Assembly: GCF_004923315.1 (NCBI RefSeq)
Contig: NZ_CP039647.1
Location: 372,001-436,000 of the forward strand
Reading direction: 5' to 3'
DNA: 64,000 nt
Source: Azospirillum sp. TSA2s
Lineage (GTDB): Bacteria > Pseudomonadota > Alphaproteobacteria > Azospirillales > Azospirillaceae
The notes under the pieces: model-generated
What the model saw: only the letters and a program-made list of their open reading frames with translations
Told to the model about the DNA's origin: nothing
Databases searched by the model: none
Shown: positions 33,584 through 42,503 of the stretch, piece by piece
Layout: each line of letters starts with the position of its first letter
Numbering within the stretch: position 1 is the first letter of the stretch
Position numbers and translations under genes: made by a program

Positions 33584-34252
33584 ATGAGCCAGTTTCGGCC
33601 GAAATACGTCACCTTCGATTGCCACGGCACGCTGATCAACTTTCAGATGGCCGAAGCTGCGCGCGATCTGTACGGGTCGATCCTGGACGAGGCGCGGATG
33701 ACGGAGTTCATCAAGAACTTCGCCGCCTACCGGCTCGACGAGATCATGGGCGATTGGAAGCCCTACGCCGAAGTCGTGCACAATTCGCTTGAGCGCACCT
33801 GCAAGCGCAACAATGTCGTCTTCCGCGACGAGGATGCGCGCATGGTCTATGAGCGGGTTCCGACCTGGGGGCCGCACCCGGACGTTCCGGCCGGGCTGGC
33901 GAAGGTCGCCAAGGAAATTCCGCTGGTCATCCTGTCCAACGCCATGAACGACCAGATCCCGTCGAACGTGGCGAAGCTGGGTGCGCCCTTCCACGCCGTT
34001 TACACCGCCGAACAGGCGCAGGCCTACAAGCCGCGATTCAAGGCGTTCGAATACATGTTCGACATGCTCGGCTGCGGGCCGGAGGACATCCTGCACTGCT
34101 CCTCCTCCTTCCGCTACGACCTGATGTCGGCGCATGATCTGGGGATCCGCAACAAGGTGTGGGTCAACCGCGGCCACGAACCGGCCAACCCCTATTACGG
34201 CTATACCGAGATCCGCGACATCTCCGGCCTGCCCGGCGTGGTCGGGCTGTAA
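33584..34252 (+). CDS. HAD-superfamily haloacid dehalogenase-type hydrolase 2
   Basis: A 222-residue HAD hydrolase with nucleophile motif FDCHGTLIN (Asp12), motif II VILSNAMND, a motif III lysine in QAYKPRFKAFEYM and a motif IV Asp in SFRYDLMSAHDLG. Like HAD 1 it lacks the second Asp of HAD phosphatases. The start has GAGGAA upstream. It is followed after 45 bases by a PuuB-like oxidoreductase gene, so a role in handling that enzyme's product is likely. Confidence 0.86.
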   Translation: MSQFRPKYVTFDCHGTLINFQMAEAARDLYGSILDEARMTEFIKNFAAYRLDEIMGDWKPYAEVVHNSLERTCKRNNVVFRDEDARMVYERVPTWGPHPDVPAGLAKVAKEIPLVILSNAMNDQIPSNVAKLGAPFHAVYTAEQAQAYKPRFKAFEYMFDMLGCGPEDILHCSSSFRYDLMSAHDLGIRNKVWVNRGHEPANPYYGYTEIRDISGLPGVVGL

Positions 34253-34297
34253 GGGACGCATTTCACGGTTCAGGCTGCAGTGGGAAGGACCCAGGTC

Positions 34298-35572
34298 ATG
34301 AAATTCGTCTCCTACTGGCACGACACCGCCCCTGCTTTCGCGGGCGGGGCGGAGGGGGCCATCGAGGGCCAATATGACGTCGCCATCGTCGGAGGGGGCT
34401 TCACCGGCCTGGGTGCCGCCCGCCAGCTGGCCAAGGCCGGCGCGCGGGTGATCGTGCTGGAGGCCGGCCGTATCGGCGGCGGGGCGTCGGGGCGCAATGG
34501 CGGGCATCTCAACAACGGTCTGGCGCACAGCTTCATCGCCGCCAAGACCGCGTTGGGGACGGAGCGCGCCATCGCCCTCTACCGCGCCTTCGACCAGTCG
34601 ATCGACACGCTGGAGGCATTGATCGCCGAGGAGGGGATCGAGTGCGATTTCCGCCATGCCGGCAAGTTGAAACTGGCCTCGAAGCCGGCGCATTTCGATA
34701 CCATCGCTCGCAATTTCGAGGTTGTGCACCGTGAGGTCGATCCAGACACCGCGCTGCTGAGCGCCGAAGATCTGAAGGGGGAGGTGGGCTCGCCCTTTTA
34801 CGGGGCGATGCTGTCGCGCAAGAGCGCCATGATGCACATGGGCCGCTTCGTCGTCGGGCTGGCGGATGCCGCCAAGCGGCATGGCGCGGTGCTGGTGGAG
34901 AACGCTCCGGTCGGCGCCATCACCCGCTCGGGCGACCGCCACACGCTGTCCACCCCGCGCGGGACGGTGACTGCCAAGGAGGTGCTTGTCGCGACCGGCG
35001 CCTACACCACGCCGAATTTCAGCCATTTCCGGCGCCGCATCATCTCGGTCGGCAGCTTCATCATCGCCACCCGGCCGCTGAGCGACGACGAGGTGGCGTC
35101 GGTGGTGCCCGGCAACCGCACCTACGTCACGTCGATGAACATCGGCAACTACTTCCGCCTGTCGCCCGACCGGCGACTGATCTTCGGCGGCCGGGCGCGC
35201 TTCTCGGCAAGCTCGGACCAGCAGTCCGACGCCAAGAGCGGCGCGATCCTGCGGGCGAGCCTTGCGAAGATCTTCCCGCAGATCGCCGGCGTCGACATCG
35301 ATTACTGCTGGGGTGGGCTGGTGGACATGACCAGCGACCGCTACCCGCGCGCCGGCTATCACGACGGGCTGTGGTACGCCATGGGCTATTCCGGCCACGG
35401 GGCGCAGCTGTCCACCCATCTCGGCATGACCATGGCCGACGCGATCCTGGGACGGGAGGACAAAAACCCGTTGAAGGGGTTGTCCTGGCCCGCCGTCCCC
35501 GGCCATTTCGGCAAGCCCTGGTTCCTGCCGCTGGTGGGGCTGTACTACAAGGCGCTCGACCGGATTCAGTGA
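34298..35572 (+). CDS. DAO-family FAD-dependent oxidoreductase 2 (gamma-glutamylputrescine oxidase-like)
   Basis: A 424-residue flavoprotein. A short N-terminal extension (SYWHDTAP) precedes the FAD motif DVAIVGGGFTGLGAARQL near residues 28-45. GGGASGRNGGHLNNG follows, the pattern of PuuB/OrdL oxidases that open gamma-glutamylated or free polyamines. The C-terminal substrate domain includes CWGGLVDMTSDRYPRAG and GYSGHGAQLSTHLG. The ribosome binding site is GGGAAGGA. With the class III aminotransferase and succinate-semialdehyde dehydrogenase it recalls putrescine breakdown, but no gamma-glutamylputrescine synthetase (PuuA) gene is present. Confidence 0.88.
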   Translation: MKFVSYWHDTAPAFAGGAEGAIEGQYDVAIVGGGFTGLGAARQLAKAGARVIVLEAGRIGGGASGRNGGHLNNGLAHSFIAAKTALGTERAIALYRAFDQSIDTLEALIAEEGIECDFRHAGKLKLASKPAHFDTIARNFEVVHREVDPDTALLSAEDLKGEVGSPFYGAMLSRKSAMMHMGRFVVGLADAAKRHGAVLVENAPVGAITRSGDRHTLSTPRGTVTAKEVLVATGAYTTPNFSHFRRRIISVGSFIIATRPLSDDEVASVVPGNRTYVTSMNIGNYFRLSPDRRLIFGGRARFSASSDQQSDAKSGAILRASLAKIFPQIAGVDIDYCWGGLVDMTSDRYPRAGYHDGLWYAMGYSGHGAQLSTHLGMTMADAILGREDKNPLKGLSWPAVPGHFGKPWFLPLVGLYYKALDRIQ

Positions 35573-35589
35573 CGGTCGGAAATCAAATA

Positions 35590-35625
35590 GCCCGGCGGGA
35601 GCGAAGTGCTCCCGCCGGGCTTTTT
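35590..35625 (+). terminator. Rho-independent terminator
   Basis: A 13-base perfect stem, GCCCGGCGGGAGC (35590-35602) with GCTCCCGCCGGGC (35608-35620) around GAAGT, is followed directly by TTTTT. It ends the HAD 2/oxidoreductase 2 operon. The hairpin also lies just beyond the end of the opposing SSADH gene at 35640 and may stop that transcript as well. Confidence 0.92.
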
Positions 35626-35639
35626 GCTGTCCTTTGTCC

Positions 35640-37100
35640 TCAGCCCAGCCCGCCGATGTGGAAGGTCTTCATCTCCAGATATTCCTCGATCCCCACCTGC
35701 GCCCCTTCGCGGCCCAGGCCGGACTGCTTGACGCCGCCGAAGGGAGCGACCTCGGTGGAGATCAGGCCGGTGTTCAGACCGACCATACCGGCCTCCAGCG
35801 CTTCGCCGACCCGCCAGGACCGCGCGAGGTTCTGCGTGTAGAAATAGGCGGCCAGCCCGAAGGGCGTGGCGTTGGCGAGTGCGATGGCCTCATCCTCCGT
35901 GTCGAAGCGGAAGAGCGGAGCCACCGGGCCGAAGGTCTCCTCGTGGGCGAGCAGCATGTCGGTGTTGGCATCGGTCAGCACCACCGGCGCGACATATTGC
36001 GGACCATCCGCAGCGACCACGGCGGCGGACGCGACGCGTGCCCCCTTGGCAACCGCGTCGGCGACGTGGCGCTCGATCTTGGCGACGGCGGCGGCGTTGA
36101 TCATCGGGCCGATGGCGATCCCCGGCTCCAGCCCCGATCCCACCCGCATGGCGTTGACGCGGGCGACCAGACGGTCGCAGAACGCCTCGTAGACGCTCGC
36201 CTGCACCAGGATGCGGTTGGCGCAGACGCAGGTCTGCCCGCCGTTGCGGAACTTGGACAGGATGACCCCGTCCACCGCCTGATCGAGATCGGCGTCGTCG
36301 AACACGATGAAGGGCGCGTTGCCACCCAGCTCAAGGCTCAACCGCTTGATGCCGTTGGCAGCTCCGCGCATCAGCAACGACCCGACGCGGGTTGAGCCGG
36401 TGAAGGAGATCTTGCGGACGGTGTCGTTCGCCAGGATTTCCTCGCCGATGGCCTCGGGCCGGCCGGTCAGGATGTTGACCACGCCGGCCGGGATGCCCGC
36501 CCGCTCTGCCAGCACGCCGAGCGCCAGCGCCGAGTATGGCGTGAAGTCCGACGGCTTGATGACCACGGTGCAGCCAGCAGCCAGCGCCGGGGCCACCTTG
36601 CGGGTGATCATGGCGTTGGGGAAGTTCCACGGCGTGATGATGCCGCAGACGCCGACCGGCTCCTTCAGCACGACGATGCGGCGGTCCGGGGTGGGGGAGG
36701 GAATGGTGGTCCCGCCGATGCGCCGCGCCTCTTCGGCGAACCATTTGACGAAGGACGCGCCGTAGCGGATCTCGCCGCGCGCCTCGTCCAGCGGCTTGCC
36801 CTGCTCCAGCGTCAGGAGGCGGGCCAGATCCTCCAGATTCTCGATCATCAGGGCATGCCAGCGCTCCAGCAACGCGGCGCGGTCGGCATGGGTGCGCCGC
36901 TTCCAGGCCGGGTAGGCTTCGGCTGCGGCAGCGATGGCGTCGCGGGCGTCGGTTCCGTCCATGTCGGGAACGCTGCCGAGGGGGCGGCCGGTTGCCGGGT
37001 TCTGGACGTCGATGGTCCGGCCGGCCGCCCCGTCGCACCAGCGCCCGCCGATCAGCCCCTGTTCGCGGAACAGGGAGGGGTCCGTCAGGTGATGGGTCAT
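35640..37100 (-). CDS. gabD: NAD(P)-dependent succinate-semialdehyde dehydrogenase
   Basis: A 486-residue aldehyde dehydrogenase of the GabD type, oxidising succinate semialdehyde to succinate. The cofactor and active-site segments are present: ITPWNFPNAMITRKVAPALA, ISFTGSTRVG, the general-base LELGGNAPFIVFDDAD and the nucleophile in RNGGQTCVCANR. Length and motifs fit GabD better than other family members. It is the last gene of the six-gene minus-strand operon and would join the pathway to the citric acid cycle. Confidence 0.88.
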   Translation of the reverse strand: MTHHLTDPSLFREQGLIGGRWCDGAAGRTIDVQNPATGRPLGSVPDMDGTDARDAIAAAAEAYPAWKRRTHADRAALLERWHALMIENLEDLARLLTLEQGKPLDEARGEIRYGASFVKWFAEEARRIGGTTIPSPTPDRRIVVLKEPVGVCGIITPWNFPNAMITRKVAPALAAGCTVVIKPSDFTPYSALALGVLAERAGIPAGVVNILTGRPEAIGEEILANDTVRKISFTGSTRVGSLLMRGAANGIKRLSLELGGNAPFIVFDDADLDQAVDGVILSKFRNGGQTCVCANRILVQASVYEAFCDRLVARVNAMRVGSGLEPGIAIGPMINAAAVAKIERHVADAVAKGARVASAAVVAADGPQYVAPVVLTDANTDMLLAHEETFGPVAPLFRFDTEDEAIALANATPFGLAAYFYTQNLARSWRVGEALEAGMVGLNTGLISTEVAPFGGVKQSGLGREGAQVGIEEYLEMKTFHIGGLG

Positions 37101-37143
37101 GATCGTGTGTTTTCCGCTGCGGATATTCTTGAAAGGGCCGGCA

Positions 37144-38187
37144 TCACGACAGCGCCGACAGCACGGCGGCGGTGATCGCGTCCGTCCTGTCCTTGCCGGG
37201 AACCGTGCCGATGCCGCGTCCGGTGGTGTCGCCCAGCGCCGCCATCACGCGGTCGGCGGCGGCCTTCTCCCCCAGATGCTCCAGCATCATCGCGCCGGAC
37301 CAGATGGCGGCGATCGGATTGGCGATGCCGAGATGGGCGATGTCGGGGGCGGAGCCGTGCACCGGCTCGAACATCGACGGCGCCTTGCGGTCGGGGTTCA
37401 GGTTGGCCGAGGCGGCGAAGCCCAGCCCGCCCTGGATCGCGGCCCCGAGGTCGGTGAGGATGTCGCCGAACAGGTTGGAGGCGACGACGACGTCCAGGCT
37501 TTCCGGCGCCGTCACCATGCGTGCAGCCATGGCGTCGACGTGATAGCTGGTGACCTCGACGTCCGGGTGTTCGGCGGCCAGCTGGCGGGTGATCTCGTCC
37601 CAGAACACCATCGAATATTTCTGCGCGTTCGATTTGGTGACGGAGGCCAGCTTGCCGCGCCGGGCGCGGGCCTGGGCGAAGGCGAAGCGCAGGATGCGCT
37701 CCACCCCCATGCGGGTGAAGACGCCGGTCTCCACCGCCACCTCATGCGGCGTTCCCTGATGGATGCGTCCGCCGGCGCCGGCATATTCGCCCTCGGTGTT
37801 CTCGCGGATGCACAGGATGTCGAAGCCGCCGCGGCGCAGCGGCCCCTCCACCCCCGGCAACAGCCGGTGCGGGCGGACGTTGGCATACTGGTCGAACGCC
37901 TTGCGGATGGGCAGCAGCAGCCCGTGCAGCGACACAGCGTCCGGCACCTCCGCCGGCCAGCCGACGGCGCCCAGCAGGATGGCGTCATACTTGCGCAGCA
38001 TGTCGATGCCGTCGGCCGGCATCATGACGCCGGTTTCCTTGTAATGGGCGCAGGACCACGGCAATCCGGTGCCGTTCAGCGCGAAGCCGGACTGCTTCGC
38101 CGCGGCCCGCAGGACTTCCCAGGTGGCATCGACCACGGGATGCCCGATGCCGTCGCCCTTGATGATCGCAATGTTGTGGGTTTTCAT
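37144..38187 (-). CDS. Tartrate/D-malate dehydrogenase-type decarboxylating dehydrogenase
   Basis: A 347-residue member of the isocitrate/isopropylmalate dehydrogenase family, in the tartrate dehydrogenase (Ttu)/D-malate dehydrogenase (DmlA) branch. It starts with IAIIKGDGIGHPVVDATWEV. It shows RENTEGEYAGAGG, the active-site SVTKSNAQKYSM and the metal-binding SNLFGDILTDLGAAIQGG and FEPVHGSAPDIA. It oxidatively decarboxylates a 2-hydroxy dicarboxylate, giving pyruvate from D-malate. It lies between two aldehyde dehydrogenase genes with gaps of 28 and 43 bases. Confidence 0.87.
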   Translation of the reverse strand: MKTHNIAIIKGDGIGHPVVDATWEVLRAAAKQSGFALNGTGLPWSCAHYKETGVMMPADGIDMLRKYDAILLGAVGWPAEVPDAVSLHGLLLPIRKAFDQYANVRPHRLLPGVEGPLRRGGFDILCIRENTEGEYAGAGGRIHQGTPHEVAVETGVFTRMGVERILRFAFAQARARRGKLASVTKSNAQKYSMVFWDEITRQLAAEHPDVEVTSYHVDAMAARMVTAPESLDVVVASNLFGDILTDLGAAIQGGLGFAASANLNPDRKAPSMFEPVHGSAPDIAHLGIANPIAAIWSGAMMLEHLGEKAAADRVMAALGDTTGRGIGTVPGKDRTDAITAAVLSALS

Positions 38188-38215
38188 CGAACGTCCCTCA
38201 CCTGCTTTGATTGGA

Positions 38216-39691
38216 TTACAGGCCGATCAGCACGCTTTTGCTGCGGCGGTTGGCGAGATAGGCTTCACGCCCCAGATCCTTGCCGATGCCGGAGCGCTTG
38301 TAGCCGCCGGTCGGCAGGATGTGGTCGCGCGAGCGGCCATAGCGGTTGACCCACACCGTCCCGGCCTGCAGCCGCCGGGTCAAGCGGATGGCGCGCGACA
38401 GGTCGCGGGTGTAGAGGCCGGCGGCCAGCCCGTAGGTGGGATGGTCGGCCAACGCCATCGCCTCCTCCTCGCTGTCGAAGCTCTGCACGGTCAGCACCGG
38501 GCCGAAGATCTCCTCCATGACGGCGGGGGAGGTCTGGTCGACACCGGCCAGCAGGGTCGGCGCGTAGAAATAGCCGTCGCCGTCCATCGGGCCGCCACCG
38601 GTCAGGCACTCCACCGATCCGGTCAGCGAGGCGGTGACGATGGAATGGATGCGGGCGCGCTGCCGTTCGGAGATGATGGGGGAATAACGGGTTTTCTCGT
38701 CCCAGGTCGGACCGGGGCGGACGGCGCGCATGTGGCCCAGGATCCGCTCGATCAGCGGTTCGGCCACCGATTTTTCGACCAGCAGGCGCGATCCGGCGAC
38801 GCAGGCCTGTCCAGCGTTGGACAGCACGCTGGTGGCGATGGATGCTGCGGCCTTCTCCAGGTCGGCGTCGGCGAAGACGATCTGGGGGCTCTTGCCGCCC
38901 AGCTCCAACGTCATCGGCTTGACGCCGCTGCGGGCGATGTCGGCCATGATCGCCGATCCCGCCGCCGTCGATCCGGTGAAGCTGACCTTGGCGATGCCGG
39001 GATGGCGGGTGATGGCGGCGCCGGTCGTCGGGCCGTCGCCCTGGACGATGTTGATCAGCCCGGCGGGAACGCCGGCCTTCACCGCCAGCTGCGCCAGCAG
39101 AACGGTGGAGAAGGGCGTCATCTCCGACGGCTTCAGCACCACCGCGTTGCCGGCGGCCAGTGCCGGGCCGAGCTTCCAGCCCGCCATCGACAGGGGGAAG
39201 TTCCACGGCGTGATGGCGCCGACGACGCCGTAGGGCTCCGTCATCACCATGCCGAAGCTGCCGTGGTCGGTGGGGGCGAGGTCGCCGCCCTCCTTGTCGG
39301 CGAATTCGGCGAAGAAGCGGATCTGTTCGGCCGTCACCGCCACGTCGCCGGTGACCAGCTGGCCGACCGGACGGGTGGAGGACAGCGCCTCCACCTTCGC
39401 CAGGGTCTCCGCCTCCTCCTCGATCAGGGCGGCCCAGCGCTGCAGCACAGCGGTGCGTTCCCGCGGGCGCACGCCGCCCCAGTTGCTGGATTTCAGGGCG
39501 GCCTGCGCCGTGGCGACCGCCTCGTCGACGAGGTCGGATGAGGCCACCGGACAGTCGGCATAGGCCCGTCCATCCGACGGGCGGTGCATGGGCAGCCCGC
39601 CCTCCATTGCGATGGCCGCCGGAATCAGGCGGTCACCGATGAAGTGGCCGATGGGCAGCGGCAGGCGGTCCGGGTCGAAGGACAGGCTCAT
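38216..39691 (-). CDS. NAD-dependent aldehyde dehydrogenase
   Basis: A 491-residue aldehyde dehydrogenase. Visible are GAITPWNFPLSMAGWKLGPA, VSFTGSTAAGSAI, LELGGKSPQIVFADAD and the nucleophilic Cys in NAGQACVAGSRLLVE. It resembles gamma-(glutamylamino)butyraldehyde or betaine-aldehyde dehydrogenases and differs clearly from the GabD-like gene at 35640. With two aldehyde dehydrogenases in one operon, one probably acts on the oxidase product and the other on the aminotransferase product. The gap to the cupin gene is 9 bases. Confidence 0.9.
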   Translation of the reverse strand: MSLSFDPDRLPLPIGHFIGDRLIPAAIAMEGGLPMHRPSDGRAYADCPVASSDLVDEAVATAQAALKSSNWGGVRPRERTAVLQRWAALIEEEAETLAKVEALSSTRPVGQLVTGDVAVTAEQIRFFAEFADKEGGDLAPTDHGSFGMVMTEPYGVVGAITPWNFPLSMAGWKLGPALAAGNAVVLKPSEMTPFSTVLLAQLAVKAGVPAGLINIVQGDGPTTGAAITRHPGIAKVSFTGSTAAGSAIMADIARSGVKPMTLELGGKSPQIVFADADLEKAAASIATSVLSNAGQACVAGSRLLVEKSVAEPLIERILGHMRAVRPGPTWDEKTRYSPIISERQRARIHSIVTASLTGSVECLTGGGPMDGDGYFYAPTLLAGVDQTSPAVMEEIFGPVLTVQSFDSEEEAMALADHPTYGLAAGLYTRDLSRAIRLTRRLQAGTVWVNRYGRSRDHILPTGGYKRSGIGKDLGREAYLANRRSKSVLIGL

Positions 39692-39700
39692 GACACGCCC

Positions 39701-40054
39701 TCAGGTGATGGTGACGTAGATCTTACGGACCGTCTCGATGGTCTTCCACACGCCGGTGAAGCCCGGCTTCATCACGAAGCTGTCGCCCGCCCGGTAAACC
39801 ACCGGCTCCCCGGCGTCCGGGGTGATCTCCACGACGCCGGACAGGATGTGGCAGAACTCGAAGGTCTCGCCCTTGATCGAGCGGGTTTCACCCGGCGTTG
39901 CTTCCCACACGCCGGTCTTGATGGTGTCGTCCTTGGCGGCGTCCTGCGCCCAGGTCTTGAAAGCGGGCGACCCGGCGATCAGCCGTTCCGGCATCGGGGT
40001 GGACTCGCGCGGGGCGAAGGTCGGGGTGGGGTCGATGGTCTTCAGCAGCGACAT
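39701..40054 (-). CDS. Small cupin protein (cupin_3/DUF861 family)
   Basis: A 117-residue single-cupin protein. The barrel contains TIKTGVWEATPGETRSIKG, EFCHILSGVVEITPDAG and YRAGDSFVMKPGFTGVW. It is of the ureidoglycine-aminohydrolase-like cupin_3 group that often accompanies FAD amine oxidases and aldehyde dehydrogenases. It has no DNA-binding part, so it is not a PuuR-type repressor. It may be an isomerase, a hydrolase or a ligand-binding helper. Confidence 0.8.
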   Translation of the reverse strand: MSLLKTIDPTPTFAPRESTPMPERLIAGSPAFKTWAQDAAKDDTIKTGVWEATPGETRSIKGETFEFCHILSGVVEITPDAGEPVVYRAGDSFVMKPGFTGVWKTIETVRKIYVTIT

Positions 40055-40110
40055 GGAAGAATCCTTGTTGGTGAGCGGCTGTGCCGCTGGGAGCGAAACG
40101 GGCGCCGGAG

Positions 40111-41034
40111 TCAATAGCCGCGCTTGCGGTCGACCAGCCCGATCGGGTCCTGCCCGGCGAAATGCCGGCGAAGGTTGCCGATGACCGCGCGCGCGGCGCC
40201 GTCCGGCTGGGTGACGCTGGCGATGTGCGGGGTCAGCACGATGTTCGGGTGGGTCCAGAAGGGATGGTCGGCCGGCAGCGGCTCCGGATCGGTCACGTCG
40301 ACCACCGCGCCGGACAAGTGACCGCTGTCGAGCGCGTCCAGCAGCGCCGCATGGTCCAGCTGCAGTCCTCGCCCGGTGTGGACCAGCGCGGCACCTCTGG
40401 GCAGCTTGCCCAGCAACTCCGCATTGAGGAACCCGCAGGTGTCGGAGGTCAGCGGCAGCAGGACGATCAGGATGTCGGTCTCGGCCAGCATTGCGTCGAG
40501 GCCGTCCGTGCCGTGATGGCAGGTCACGCCGTCGATGTCGCGCGGCGAGCGGCTCCAGCCCGCCAGTGGGAAACCGAAGGGTTTCAACCGCTCCAGCACC
40601 GCCTGCCCCAGCACGCCCAGCCCCAAAACGCCGACCCTACGTTGCGCCGCCTGTGGCTGGGGCAGGGGACGCCAGACGTGCTCCGCCTGCTGGGCGCGGT
40701 AGGCCGGAATCTGGCGATGCAGGGTCAGCACGGCCAGCGTGGCGTATTCCTGCATCATCCGGACGATGCCGTCCTCCACCATGCGCACGACCTTCACATG
40801 GGCGGGCAGCGCGGCCATGGTGAACTGGTCCACCCCGGCCCCGATTGAGAAGACGATTTCCAGATTGCGGTAGCGGGCGAGGTTGTCCGGGATGGTCCAG
40901 GTCAGCAGGTAGCGCACGGCATCGGGATCGACGCCGGTCGGATCCATCGAAAAGGGCAGGTCCGGCAGCTCGCGGGCAAAGGCCTTGGCGAAGACGGCGC
41001 CGCGCGCGGCATCCGAATTGAACAGGAAGGTCAT
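40111..41034 (-). CDS. ghrA: Glyoxylate/hydroxypyruvate reductase A-like dehydrogenase
   Basis: A 307-residue D-2-hydroxyacid dehydrogenase of the GhrA type. It has the nucleotide fold [15 protein letters not shown], the catalytic Arg in [10 protein letters not shown], Glu in [15 protein letters not shown] and His in LTPHIASVT. The SIGAGVDQF and [17 protein letters not shown] segments are those of GhrA. The ribosome binding site is AAAGGAA. It reduces glyoxylate or hydroxypyruvate, which suggests that a two- or three-carbon oxo acid is released upstream. The gene symbol is by motif resemblance only. Confidence 0.82.
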   Translation of the reverse strand: MTFLFNSDAARGAVFAKAFARELPDLPFSMDPTGVDPDAVRYLLTWTIPDNLARYRNLEIVFSIGAGVDQFTMAALPAHVKVVRMVEDGIVRMMQEYATLAVLTLHRQIPAYRAQQAEHVWRPLPQPQAAQRRVGVLGLGVLGQAVLERLKPFGFPLAGWSRSPRDIDGVTCHHGTDGLDAMLAETDILIVLLPLTSDTCGFLNAELLGKLPRGAALVHTGRGLQLDHAALLDALDSGHLSGAVVDVTDPEPLPADHPFWTHPNIVLTPHIASVTQPDGAARAVIGNLRRHFAGQDPIGLVDRKRGY

Positions 41035-41057
41035 CAGCGTTCCTTTGGCGATGCGCG

Positions 41058-41072
41058 GCAATTTTGAATTGC
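41058..41072. promoter_or_regulatory. Perfect dyad GCAATT-TTG-AATTGC
   Basis: Six-base arms around TTG lie in the 40-base gap between the M20 deacetylase and GhrA-like genes. The A+T-rich sequence stands out from its surroundings. It could be an internal operator or an mRNA hairpin. Confidence 0.3.
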
Positions 41073-41074
41073 TG

Positions 41075-42199
41075 TCAAAGACGGCAGCGCTGGCCCAGCG
41101 CCTCGATCATCGACTGGCAGGCGTTCAGTTCCTCCACGAGGATGTGTTCGTTGGGACGGTGCGCCCGCGCGATGTCGCCGGGGCCGCAGATGATCGCGTC
41201 AATCCCGGCGGTCTGGTACAGCCCGGCCTCCGTGCCATAGCTGACGGCGGCCTGCGGCTCCTGTCCGGTCAGTTCCTCCAGCAGGCGGGCCAGGGGCGAG
41301 CGGGCTGCCAGGAACAGGGCGGGATAGGCGCCGGTCTGCGTCCAGTCGACGGCGAAGCCGCGCTCCTCCAGCCGCTCCGCCGCTTCGCGCACCGGCTCCA
41401 ACAGGGTGACTGGGTCGATGCCGGCGATGGCGCGGGCTTCGAACTCGGCGGTGCAGGCGTCGGGGATGATGTTCACCGCAAGACCCCCTTGGATGGTGCC
41501 GACCTGCAGTGAGGAGTAAGGCGGCTCGAACACCGAATCCAGCGGACCCCGGGTCAGCCGGTCGGCCTGGGCGACGGCGGCGGTCAGCGCGTCGGCCATG
41601 GCGTGGATGGCGTTCAGCCCCTGGTCGGGGCGGGAGGAATGGCCGGAGCGTCCGCGCACGGTCAGCCGGGCAGCCGCCTTGCCCTTGTGGGCGCGGACAG
41701 CGCGCAGGCCGCTCGGCTCCCCGACGATGACGCCCAGCGGCGGTGCGCACAGATCGGGCAGATGCGGCAGAAGATGCGGCGCGCCCTGGCATCCGGCCTC
41801 CTCGTCATAGGTGAAGGCCAGATGGATCGGCCGGGCGAGCGGGGCGGCGGTCAGGGCCGGCAAAGCCGCCAGCGCCGCCGCGATGAAGCCCTTCATGTCG
41901 GACGTGCCGCGCCCGTAAAGCCGGTCGCCGTCGGCGCGCATCCGGAACGGATCGCTGGTCCATTCGGGTTCGGTGGCGGGAACCACGTCCATGTGGCCGG
42001 ACAGGACATAGCCCGGAACCATCGCCGGACCGATGGTGGCGAACAGGTTGTACCGGTCGCCCTCCGGCCCCGGCAGAACCCGGACGCGCACCCCGGCACC
42101 TTCCAGAACGCCGCGAATCCCGTCGACGATGGCGCCGTTCGGGGTTCCGACGACGGACGGAAAGGCGATCAGGTCCTTGAGGATGTCGATCACGGTCAT
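41075..42199 (-). CDS. Acetylornithine deacetylase-like M20 peptidase
   Basis: A 374-residue M20A metalloenzyme of the ArgE type that removes an N-acyl group from an amino acid. The metal ligands are in GHMDVVP and [10 protein letters not shown], and the catalytic Glu pair in [11 protein letters not shown]. The dimerisation domain includes [17 protein letters not shown]. The ATG at 42199 has AAGGTGAGG upstream and replaces an earlier in-frame ATG. It is first in the six-gene operon, so deacylation may be an early step; with the GNAT enzymes it could form an acetylate-oxidise-deacetylate scheme. Confidence 0.86.
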   Translation of the reverse strand: MTVIDILKDLIAFPSVVGTPNGAIVDGIRGVLEGAGVRVRVLPGPEGDRYNLFATIGPAMVPGYVLSGHMDVVPATEPEWTSDPFRMRADGDRLYGRGTSDMKGFIAAALAALPALTAAPLARPIHLAFTYDEEAGCQGAPHLLPHLPDLCAPPLGVIVGEPSGLRAVRAHKGKAAARLTVRGRSGHSSRPDQGLNAIHAMADALTAAVAQADRLTRGPLDSVFEPPYSSLQVGTIQGGLAVNIIPDACTAEFEARAIAGIDPVTLLEPVREAAERLEERGFAVDWTQTGAYPALFLAARSPLARLLEELTGQEPQAAVSYGTEAGLYQTAGIDAIICGPGDIARAHRPNEHILVEELNACQSMIEALGQRCRL

Positions 42200-42331
42200 G
42201 GCGGCCTCACCTTGTCCCATGCTGAGCGCCACGGGCGCGGGGAGTCTTTTCGTGTTCGCTGCGATGTACGGAGAGGGGTGGCGGCCTTGGCGGCTGCGAC
42301 AGTCATGATCTTAGCGGGCGGGCGCTCCATT

Positions 42332-42348
42332 CCATGCTGAATGCATGG
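42332..42348. promoter_or_regulatory. Dyad CCATGC-N5-GCATGG in the divergent region
   Basis: Perfect 6-base arms lie around TGAAT, in the 304-base region between the divergent M20 deacetylase and GNAT 2 genes. A regulator bound here could control both directions. I see nothing else distinct in that region apart from a TTGACC at 42450-42455. Confidence 0.35.
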
Positions 42349-42503
42349 GTGATTTGGAGGATTGTTGTGCCGAGCCGGTGCTTTGCGGTGAATTGTGCGG
42401 TGGGTCCCCCGGTAGTCTCAGGCGACGGTCGGTGGCTCAGGCATGTCGGTTGACCAAAAGGCGCACCGCCTCACGCTATGGAAACTCCGGGGAGGAGGCA
42501 GCT

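Noticed and set aside
33359..35506. A 715-codon open frame on the minus strand
   Set aside because: Antisense shadow of the HAD 2 and PuuB-like genes; no recognisable domain and no ribosome binding site.
34298..37100. Complete Puu putrescine pathway
   Set aside because: PuuB-, aldehyde dehydrogenase- and GabD-like genes are present, but gamma-glutamylputrescine synthetase, gamma-glutamyl-GABA hydrolase and PuuR are not.
24202..42199. Ectoine breakdown cluster
   Set aside because: An Lrp gene, a class III aminotransferase and a semialdehyde dehydrogenase recall it, but ectoine hydrolase (M24) and the DoeB-type deacetylase are missing.
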